From the NCBI GenBank assembly GCA_026417975.1, contig JAOACD010000015.1:1-64000 (forward strand): DNA of 64,000 bases. Reading direction: 5' to 3'. Shown piece by piece: positions 57,598 to 64,000 of this stretch. The notes under the pieces are model-generated. The model saw only the letters and a list, made by a program, of their open reading frames with translations, ran no database searches and was not told the DNA's origin. Made by a program: the position numbers and the translations under genes. Origin of the DNA: Melioribacter sp. GTDB taxonomy: Bacteria; Bacteroidota; Ignavibacteria; Ignavibacteriales; Melioribacteraceae. Every line of letters begins with the position of its first letter. The first letter of the stretch is position 1.

Positions 57598-60387
57598 TTA
57601 TTTCTTTTTTGATTTTGCAGCTTTATTGGCTGACTTTTTAGCAGCTAATTTTGCTTCGTTTTTTTCTTTTACAACTGCTTGAGCAGCTGCTAATCTAGCT
57701 ATAGGTACTCTAAATGGTGAACAACTTACATAATCTAATCCGATGCGATGGCAGAATTCAACAGATTTAGCTTCGCCTCCATGTTCACCGCAAATACCTA
57801 TTTTAAGGTCAGGACGAGTTGCTCTACCGCCTTCGACTGCTATTTTCATTAACATTCCTATTCCTTCTTGATCAATTGATTGGAATGGGTCTTCTGGTAA
57901 TATTTTCTTTTCAAGATAATCAGGTAAGAAAGCACCAATATCGTCGCGGGAGAAACCAAAGCCCATTTGAGTTAGGTCGTTTGTACCAAAAGAGAAGAAT
58001 TGTGCATATTCAGCAATTTTGTTAGCAGTAAGAGCAGCTCTTGGAATTTCGATCATAGTACCGGTTAGGTGAGGAATTTTTTTCAAGCCAAATTTTTCAC
58101 ATACTTCTGCGTGTACTTTATTAATAATATCATATTGATGTTTAAGTTCTTTAACATCGCAAACTACTGGGATCATAATTTCTGGGAATGGTTTTTTACC
58201 TTCTTTAATTAATTCAGCAGCAGCTTCGAATATTGCTCTTACTTGCATTTCAGTAATTTCAGGATAGGTTATTCCTAGTCGAACACCTCGATGTCCCATC
58301 ATTGGGTTATTTTCATGTAATGAATCGGCTCGTGCATTTAATTCTTCGAGTGTTATGCCTAAACTTTCGGCTAATTTAGCTCTTTCATCTTGACGGTTAG
58401 GGACAAATTCGTGCAGAGGTGGATCGAGTGTTCGAATTGTAACTCCAAATCCATCCATTGCTTCCAATGTTCCTTTAATATCATTTTTAACATATGGGAA
58501 TAATTCATCAAGAGCTTTTCTTCTTTCTTCTTCTGTTTTTGAAATAATCATCTTACGAAGTATGAATAATGGTTGTTCTGAATCTTTTCCATAAAACATA
58601 TGTTCTGTTCTAAATAATCCAATACCTTCAGCACCAAAAGCTCTTGCCTTTGCGGCATCTTCAGGGGTATCGGCATTTGTTCTTACTTTTAGTTTTCTTA
58701 TTTGGTCGCATAATTTCATGAATGCCTGGAAATCTGGATTTTCTTCTGCAGCTTTTACCATTGGAAGTTCACCTAAATAAACAACGCCTTTAGAACCATT
58801 AAGAGTTAACCAATCTCCTTCTTTAACAGTTACACTATCAACGGTGAAATATTTTTCTTGGTAATTAATTTTTATAGAACCAGCACCTACTACACAGCAT
58901 TTGCCCCATCCGCGAGCAACTAAAGCAGCATGTGAAGTCATACCACCACGAGCTGTTAAAATTGCTTGTGCAACGCGCATTCCTTCAATATCTTCTGGAT
59001 TAGTTTCTTCTCTAACTAGGATTACTTTTTTACCTTGCTTAGCCCATTCAACAGCATCTGCTGCAGAGAATACAACCTGACCACTTGCACCTCCTGGACC
59101 AGCAGGTAATCCTTTGGCGATTGGGGTAGCATTTAATTCTGCCTTTGGATCAATAATTGGGTGGAGCAATTCATCAAGTTGAGATGGGTTTACTCTTAAA
59201 ACAGCTTCTTCTTTTGTGATTAATTTTTCTTTATACATATCTAATGCAATTTTTACTGCAGCTGGTCCATTTCTTTTACCAACGCGGCATTGTAGCATGT
59301 ATAGCTTACCTTCTTGAATTGTAAACTCAATATCAAGCATGTCTCTATAGTGCTTTTCTAAAATCTTCTGAATTCTATTTAGCTCTTTATAAGTTTCAGG
59401 CATTGCTTTTTCTAAAGATGGAAGGTGAGCATTGTGTTCTGACTTCCCAATTTCGTTTATTGGATTAGGAGTTCTGATGCCAGCAACAACATCTTCTCCT
59501 TGTGCATTTGGCAACCATTCTCCATAGAAATATTTTTCTCCAGTTGCAGGGTTACGTGTAAATGCTACACCTGTTGCAGAAGTATCGCCCATATTACCAA
59601 AGACCATTGATTGAACGTTGACTGCAGTTCCCCAGTCATCAGGAATTCCTTCAAATCTTCTATAAGCTACTGCACGTTTTCCCATCCAGCTTTGGAAAAC
59701 AGCTCCAATAGCACCCCATAATTGTTCCATTGGATCTTCGGGGAAAGGCTTGCCCAATACTTCAAGTACTTTTGCTTTGTAGATTTCAACTAATTCTTTT
59801 AAGTCATCAGCTGTTAATTCTGTATCACTTTTGTATCCTTTAGCTTCTTTCATTTTGTGAAGTTCTGCTTCAAGCTGTTGACGAATTCCTTTTCCTTCTT
59901 CAGGTTCAATACCAGCAGCTTTTTCCATTACTACATCAGAATACATTTGAATAAGGCGACGATGGGAGTCGTATACGAATCTTGGATTATTTGTTTTTTT
60001 AATTAATCCTTCTCTTGTTTCATTGTTTAAACCAACATTTAATATTGTTTCCATCATTCCAGGCATCGAAGCACGAGCACCTGATCGAACGGATACTAGT
60101 AAAGGATTGTTTTTGTCACCAAATTTAGCTCCCATTTCTTTTTCGACTTTTGCAAGTGCTTCTTTAACTTGTTTTTCCAGTTCTTTTGGATATTTCTTAT
60201 TGTGCTTGTAATAATAAGTGCAGACTTCGGTTGTAATAGTGAAACCAGCAGGAACAGGTAAACCAATGTTTACCATTTCTGCAAGGTTTGCACCTTTACC
60301 ACCTAAAAGTTCTTTCATATCTGCTGTACCTTCGGCTTTTTTGCCGCCGAAATAATAAACATACTTAGGCGTTTTTGATTTTGCCAT
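57598..60387 (-). CDS. ppdK: Pyruvate, phosphate dikinase
   Basis: This enzyme interconverts pyruvate, ATP and phosphate with PEP, AMP and PPi, serving gluconeogenesis or PPi-linked glycolysis. The 929-aa protein has the N-terminal ATP-grasp-like domain (YYFGGKKAEGTADMKELLGGKGANLAEM in parts), the central phosphohistidine domain with catalytic His486 (GGMTSHAALVARGWG), and the C-terminal PEP/pyruvate barrel with Cys866 (GICGEHGGEA). These match His455 and Cys831 in Clostridium symbiosum. The last 30 residues form an Ala/Lys-rich tail not needed for catalysis. A clean GGAGGTAATG start signal precedes it, and a strong terminator follows. Confidence 0.97.
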   Translation of the reverse strand: MAKSKTPKYVYYFGGKKAEGTADMKELLGGKGANLAEMVNIGLPVPAGFTITTEVCTYYYKHNKKYPKELEKQVKEALAKVEKEMGAKFGDKNNPLLVSVRSGARASMPGMMETILNVGLNNETREGLIKKTNNPRFVYDSHRRLIQMYSDVVMEKAAGIEPEEGKGIRQQLEAELHKMKEAKGYKSDTELTADDLKELVEIYKAKVLEVLGKPFPEDPMEQLWGAIGAVFQSWMGKRAVAYRRFEGIPDDWGTAVNVQSMVFGNMGDTSATGVAFTRNPATGEKYFYGEWLPNAQGEDVVAGIRTPNPINEIGKSEHNAHLPSLEKAMPETYKELNRIQKILEKHYRDMLDIEFTIQEGKLYMLQCRVGKRNGPAAVKIALDMYKEKLITKEEAVLRVNPSQLDELLHPIIDPKAELNATPIAKGLPAGPGGASGQVVFSAADAVEWAKQGKKVILVREETNPEDIEGMRVAQAILTARGGMTSHAALVARGWGKCCVVGAGSIKINYQEKYFTVDSVTVKEGDWLTLNGSKGVVYLGELPMVKAAEENPDFQAFMKLCDQIRKLKVRTNADTPEDAAKARAFGAEGIGLFRTEHMFYGKDSEQPLFILRKMIISKTEEERRKALDELFPYVKNDIKGTLEAMDGFGVTIRTLDPPLHEFVPNRQDERAKLAESLGITLEELNARADSLHENNPMMGHRGVRLGITYPEITEMQVRAIFEAAAELIKEGKKPFPEIMIPVVCDVKELKHQYDIINKVHAEVCEKFGLKKIPHLTGTMIEIPRAALTANKIAEYAQFFSFGTNDLTQMGFGFSRDDIGAFLPDYLEKKILPEDPFQSIDQEGIGMLMKIAVEGGRATRPDLKIGICGEHGGEAKSVEFCHRIGLDYVSCSPFRVPIARLAAAQAVVKEKNEAKLAAKKSANKAAKSKKK

Positions 60388-60406
60388 TGCATTACCTCCA
60401 ATTAAT

Positions 60407-61483
60407 TTAAGTTAAAGATACATTTGGTATTTGTGTCTTTTTTAATTTGCTTAAAATAAATTCTTCGAACAATTCTTGTTCTTCGAGTTTTAGTTCTATC
60501 TTTAAATAGTAGATGTCAATATCGTCAAGTTCTTTTGAGTATTTAATTAATTTTACAGCATCTTTTTGAGTAGTTAAAACAGAATAAGCATTAGTTTCAT
60601 AAAATTTTTTTCTTATAGTTTGAATTTCTTTTAATGTATAATTTTTATGATCAGGGAAAAGAATTTTATTTGTTATGTCAATATGATTATTTTCTAAAAC
60701 ATTTAAAAATGAATATGGTTTTGCTATACCACAAACTACTAAGCTTTTTTGTCCCCTAAATTCTTCTAAAGAATATTCTTTATGAGTTTTTACATCGAAT
60801 ATTCCGCTTGCCAGGTAATACCCGTTGAAAATTGTTTTGTTAGTAAAATATTTTTTGAGTGCTTCTGGAATATCGATTTTTTCAGAAAATTTTCTGTTAA
60901 TTATAATAGCATCTGCTCTTGATATTGATTCAAATGGCTCTCTCATCAAACCTAGTGGTAATAGTTTTTGTTCTATTTGGCCTGTTTTAGTTAAAAATCT
61001 TTGGTCAAAAATTAGAATATCAATATCACGATATAACCATCGATGCTGAAATGCATCATCTAAAATTATTACATCAATTAAAGAATCTTTTATTAATCTT
61101 TTTGCACCTTCAACTCTTCTTTCTGATACAGCAGTTGGTAAATTTGTTTCGCTTGAAATTAAATACATTTCATCACCACATTCGTCAACTGTTTTTTTTA
61201 TATTTTTTCCGTCTGATACAAACAAATAACCTCTAGTATTTCTTCTATAACCTCTACTTAAAATTCCTGTTTTTATGTTAAATTTTTTCATAAGCTTAGC
61301 TAAGTATACAACAGTTGGAGTTTTACCAGAACCGCCAACTGTTAAATTACCAACGGAAATAACAAATGCATTTACTTTCGTAATTTTGAAAATTTTTTTA
61401 TCAAAACAATAGTTTCTTAGTCTAATTATAAATGCATATAAAATCGTTAATGGTGATAATATAATTCTAATTAACTTAAGCAA
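60407..61483 (-). CDS. lpxK: Tetraacyldisaccharide 4'-kinase LpxK
   Basis: This inner-membrane kinase adds the 4'-phosphate to lipid IVA. The 358-aa protein starts with a membrane anchor typical of LpxK (LSPLTILYAFIIRLRN). The P-loop is GNLTVGGSGKTPT (45-57), followed by ILSRGYRR, DVIILDDAFQHRWLYRDIDILIFD (in parts), and LPLGLMREPFESISRADAIIINR. The protein begins with TTG at 61483, 13 bp inside the upstream gene, as no ATG is available. It is the last gene of the lipid-A overlap block and ends 19 bp from the ppdK start region. Confidence 0.94.
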   Translation of the reverse strand: MLKLIRIILSPLTILYAFIIRLRNYCFDKKIFKITKVNAFVISVGNLTVGGSGKTPTVVYLAKLMKKFNIKTGILSRGYRRNTRGYLFVSDGKNIKKTVDECGDEMYLISSETNLPTAVSERRVEGAKRLIKDSLIDVIILDDAFQHRWLYRDIDILIFDQRFLTKTGQIEQKLLPLGLMREPFESISRADAIIINRKFSEKIDIPEALKKYFTNKTIFNGYYLASGIFDVKTHKEYSLEEFRGQKSLVVCGIAKPYSFLNVLENNHIDITNKILFPDHKNYTLKEIQTIRKKFYETNAYSVLTTQKDAVKLIKYSKELDDIDIYYLKIELKLEEQELFEEFILSKLKKTQIPNVSLT

Positions 61484-62136
61484 AGCTGTTTTACATCCTT
61501 TTGTAATTTGTTCAATTTATTTTCACAGTATAAAATCATTTTAGAAGTTTCGTTATAGTCTAAATCTTTGTTAATATAAATTGGTTCTGAGTATAATACT
61601 TCTATTCTGCTGAATGGTAATGGTATTTCAAACTTGTCCCAACTATTTAATATAATTTTTCTTTTATTATAGATACCGAGTAATAGTAATGGGACGCCAG
61701 TTTTTTTAGCAGCCACGACTGCACCAGCTTTCATTTTATAAATCGGTCCAGTTGGGCCATCGGGAGTTAATGCCAATGAATATTTCTTGTTCAATAAATC
61801 TATCATATCTTCTAATGCCTCACTTCCACCAATATGGCTCGATCCTCTAATTACTTTGTAACCCCATTTTTTTAGAGCATTAGCTAATAAATCGCCATCT
61901 TTACTTTTACTAACTAAAGCTGCACAATTTAAATCTTTATGTAAATACCACCCGGTTATCATTAGTCCATGCCAGAAGACTACTATAAAATTGCTTTTTT
62001 TTTGAATTAAATTTTGTAACATTTTTTGATTGTGGATAGTTATTTTACAAGTTTTTAATAGAATACTTACAGCTGTTTTTGCAAAATAAGTTCCTAGCGC
62101 TCTTAAAATTTTTTTTTGAAAGTTACTAAGCTTCAT
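61471..62136 (-). CDS. Lysophospholipid acyltransferase-like protein (DUF374)
   Basis: The 221-aa protein is a DUF374-type acyltransferase relative. Seen: FWHGLMITGWYLH (the family's H-containing first motif), VSKSKDGDLLANALKKWGYKVIRGSS, SLALTPDGPTGPIYKMKAGAVVAAKKTGVPLLLLGI (in parts), and an N-terminal hydrophobic stretch. The DGPxGP motif is the most characteristic. It probably adds an acyl chain to a lipid A or phospholipid precursor, taking the place of LpxL-like enzymes; this is inference from position between lpxB and lpxK. It overlaps both neighbours by about 11-13 bp. Confidence 0.9.
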   Translation of the reverse strand: MKLSNFQKKILRALGTYFAKTAVSILLKTCKITIHNQKMLQNLIQKKSNFIVVFWHGLMITGWYLHKDLNCAALVSKSKDGDLLANALKKWGYKVIRGSSHIGGSEALEDMIDLLNKKYSLALTPDGPTGPIYKMKAGAVVAAKKTGVPLLLLGIYNKRKIILNSWDKFEIPLPFSRIEVLYSEPIYINKDLDYNETSKMILYCENKLNKLQKDVKQLCLS

Positions 62137-63262
62137 TTAGTACCGAATAAATTGCTTTAGCTGCTTTTTCAATAGCTCCAGTTTCACCCAATTTTGATTT
62201 TATTAAAGAAAGTTTTTGCTTAATTTCATTATATTTTTTCTTATCTGATAAAATTTTATAACTTGTTGAATAAATATTACTGCAATTCATATCAGATTGA
62301 ATTAATTCCTCAACAACTTTTTCTTCGAGTAAGATATTGACCATAGAAATATTTTCAACTTGAACAAGGAGTCGTCCTAACAAATATGTTAGATAGTTTG
62401 TTGCATATACTACAATAAATGGTAGTTGAAAAATTCCAGCTTCAAGTGTAGAAGTACCAGACTTAATTATGCCAAAGTACGAATATTTAAATAAATCGTA
62501 AGTGTGGCCTTTAATTATTTTATAATTTTTATAATCACTTAATTTATAGAAAATGTTTTCATTAATATTATCAGCACAAGCAACTACTATTTGAAGATTG
62601 AACTCTTCAGCAAGTTTTTGAGAAGCTTTTAATGTTTCTGGAAATATTTTTTTAATCTCATGTTTTCTACTTCCCGGCAATAAAAGTAGAATTTCTTTTT
62701 CTTTATTTAAGTTGAACTTTTCAAATAATTCCTCTCTAGAAAGAAAATTGTAGTTTTTGATATGTTCGATGAGAGGATGTCCTGTATAAACTACATCAAT
62801 ATCATGTTCTTTATATATCTTTTCTTCAAATGGGAAAACAACAATCATTTTATCGACAAATTTTTTAATTTTTTTTATTCTATTTTTTCCCCAAGCCCAA
62901 ATTTGTGGGGAAATATAGTAAATAATTTTCTTGTTAAGTTTTTTTAACTTTTTTGCCAATCGAAGATTAAAGCCGGGATAATCTACTAATATGATTGTAT
63001 TTATTTTTTCTGAGTTTACTGTATCAATTATTCTTTTTTGAACATATTTAATAAAGGGCAAATGTTTAATAATTTCAATGAAACCCAAAAAGGCCATTTC
63101 TTTTATATGAAAGATAGCATTAAATCCTACAGCAATCATTTTATCTCCACCTATTCCGCAAAATTCCAATGATGAATCAAGGTCTTTTAGTTTTTTAATT
63201 AATGCTGCTGCATGTAAATCGCCAGATGCTTCACCAGTGATGATCATTAGTTTATTTTTCAA
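62126..63262 (-). CDS. lpxB: Lipid-A-disaccharide synthase LpxB
   Basis: This enzyme joins UDP-diacylglucosamine and lipid X to make the lipid A disaccharide. The 378-aa length is normal. The N terminus has LMIITGEASGDLHAAALIKKL, with the catalytic SGD region. CGIGGDKM follows, then FLGFIEIIKHLPF, DYPGFNLRLAKK, YYISPQIWAWGKNRIKKIKKF and LLLPGSRKHEI. The C-terminal IKSGTSTLEAGIFQLPFIVVYATN motif is also intact. It overlaps the DUF374 gene by 11 bp and the upstream methyltransferase by 4 bp. Confidence 0.96.
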   Translation of the reverse strand: MKNKLMIITGEASGDLHAAALIKKLKDLDSSLEFCGIGGDKMIAVGFNAIFHIKEMAFLGFIEIIKHLPFIKYVQKRIIDTVNSEKINTIILVDYPGFNLRLAKKLKKLNKKIIYYISPQIWAWGKNRIKKIKKFVDKMIVVFPFEEKIYKEHDIDVVYTGHPLIEHIKNYNFLSREELFEKFNLNKEKEILLLLPGSRKHEIKKIFPETLKASQKLAEEFNLQIVVACADNINENIFYKLSDYKNYKIIKGHTYDLFKYSYFGIIKSGTSTLEAGIFQLPFIVVYATNYLTYLLGRLLVQVENISMVNILLEEKVVEELIQSDMNCSNIYSTSYKILSDKKKYNEIKQKLSLIKSKLGETGAIEKAAKAIYSVLNEA

Positions 63263-63843
63263 TTTGTAACCAAGTAAAGTATTATTAGTAAAAATATTGT
63301 TATAGAAATTGCCTGAAGAGTTCTTTTTTCTGATTTTAATCCAGCTTTAAAATTAAAAGGAGGTTGTTCAATATTGTTGTTTTTATACTTTGTAAAAGTT
63401 GGGATCCATCGTGGTACAGAGTTAAAGTAGTCTTCATAATATTTCCCAAATTTATTTCTTAAAAAAGCTTCTTCTTCTTTAATAATTGTTTGATATTGCC
63501 ATATGAAAAAGATAATTGCTATGATTAATAAATATGGATATAAAGCCATCGACATTACACCAATGCCTGTGTAAATTAAAATATTGCCAAAGTATAAAGG
63601 GTTACGGACATGAGCAAAAGGCCCAGAAATTACAAGATAAGTTCCACCAACATTTCCAGTTGTTCTTGTTTCACTTCCAGCGTATGATACACCCCATAGT
63701 CTAAAAAATTCACCTATTAATACAATTATAAAACCTGTAATCATACTAATTATAGTAGCTTTCTGAAAGATTAACATTAATATTAAAAATGGTATAGGTG
63801 TATAACTTCTGTATTTAAATATTTTTTTTGCTATGTATGACAC
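63259..63843 (-). CDS. Isoprenylcysteine carboxyl methyltransferase/PEMT-family protein
   Basis: This 194-aa integral membrane protein has about four helices. It carries the ICMT/PEMT family pattern: GFIIVLIGEFFRLWGVSYAGSETRT, then YLVISGPFAHVRNPLYFGN (SAM-binding HxRNPxY motif), and a late KEEEAFLRNKFGKYYEDYFNSVPRWIPTF (in parts, with EExxLxxxFGxxYxxY). In bacteria such proteins may methylate phospholipids or other hydrophobic substrates; the target is not known. It starts with GTG at 63843 and overlaps lpxB by 4 bp, so it belongs to the lipid A transcription block. Confidence 0.88.
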   Translation of the reverse strand: MSYIAKKIFKYRSYTPIPFLILMLIFQKATIISMITGFIIVLIGEFFRLWGVSYAGSETRTTGNVGGTYLVISGPFAHVRNPLYFGNILIYTGIGVMSMALYPYLLIIAIIFFIWQYQTIIKEEEAFLRNKFGKYYEDYFNSVPRWIPTFTKYKNNNIEQPPFNFKAGLKSEKRTLQAISITIFLLIILYLVTN

Positions 63844-63847
63844 TTTT

Positions 63848-64000
63848 TTATCCTTGAATGAAAATTTCTCTTCTTTTCAGTAAAGCTTGATATCTTTTTT
63901 TCAGTTTCTTTTTGTTTTTTAGTTCTTCTAACTTTATTATTATATCATTAAAATTAGAGTAAGGGAAATATGTTATTCTGTTGATTTCACAATATTTTAA
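63848..64000 (-). CDS. C-terminal end of an unidentified gene (cut by the window edge)
   Basis: A reading frame on the minus strand runs from the window edge to the stop at 63850-63848 without interruption, giving 50 residues. They read CEINRITYFPYSNFNDII and a Lys/Leu/Arg-rich helical end (KKLKKRYQALLKRREIF). The stop is 4 bp before the GTG of the methyltransferase, so it is co-transcribed with it. A C-terminal basic helix like this occurs in many lipid or glycosyl transferases, but no family can be named from so little. Confidence 0.6.
   Translation of the reverse strand, partial: LKYCEINRITYFPYSNFNDIIIKLEELKNKKKLKKRYQALLKRREIFIQG

Overview
The window is one AT-rich, gene-dense stretch of a Gram-negative bacterial chromosome. 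Lipid A genes (lpxB, lpxK), a LolA-like carrier, several Sec-exported beta-barrel-like proteins and a DUF6588-like protein point to the Bacteroidota/Ignavibacteriota/Chlorobiota (FCB) side of the tree. An Ignavibacteria-type organism fits best. This is inferred from gene content and codon bias, as there is no rRNA here to test it.

Layout. (1) Positions 1-4130 are an accessory island: an AbgT-family transporter and a small IS200/REP-type HUH-Tyr transposase lie among three blocks of a roughly 147-bp tandem repeat made of palindromes in fixed order (A-B-C, sometimes A-B-D). Nearly all palindromes share a CTWWAG-like core. (2) Positions 4131-4310 hold an initiator tRNA-fMet on the minus strand with a clear promoter and terminator. 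(3) Positions 4372-47868 are a long co-directional plus-strand run with tiny gaps and many start/stop overlaps. It includes recN, hemW, the classical rimP-nusA-infB-rbfA-truB-ribF-rpsO-pnp translation/RNA cluster, dusB, rng, a transaldolase, gcvT, a comB-like gene, ftsK-lolA, uppP, a periplasmic PPIase, and a neurotransmitter:sodium symporter with a hidden 46-aa MetS-like small subunit. It continues with holA, an ECF sigma factor with a putative membrane anti-sigma, rpmE, rsmB, a RodZ-like protein, ligA, a STAS protein, a HAD phosphatase, a 7TM-HD phosphodiesterase, xerD, an MsbA-like ABC exporter, a glycosyltransferase, nadK and a thioredoxin-like protein. (4) Positions 47889-64000 are all on the minus strand, convergent with the previous run. 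They hold kamA with a GNAT and two D-Ala-D-Ala-ligase-like ATP-grasp enzymes, then recG, gpsA, plsY, ispD, queA, ppdK, and an overlapping envelope block lpxK / DUF374 acyltransferase / lpxB / ICMT-like methyltransferase / a gene cut by the window edge.

Most of the window is ordinary housekeeping. The two places most worth attention are: (a) the palindrome array with its orphan transposase, whose first two blocks share the same higher-order pattern on either side of the transporter gene; and (b) the four-gene operon at 47889-51678. In (b), a lysine 2,3-aminomutase that keeps both lysine-recognising aspartates is coupled to two ATP-grasp ligases and an acetyltransferase. This arrangement suggests synthesis of a beta-lysine-containing, possibly acetylated, peptide-like metabolite that I cannot match to a described pathway. 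Functions are read from motifs and family recognition only; no database search was run.
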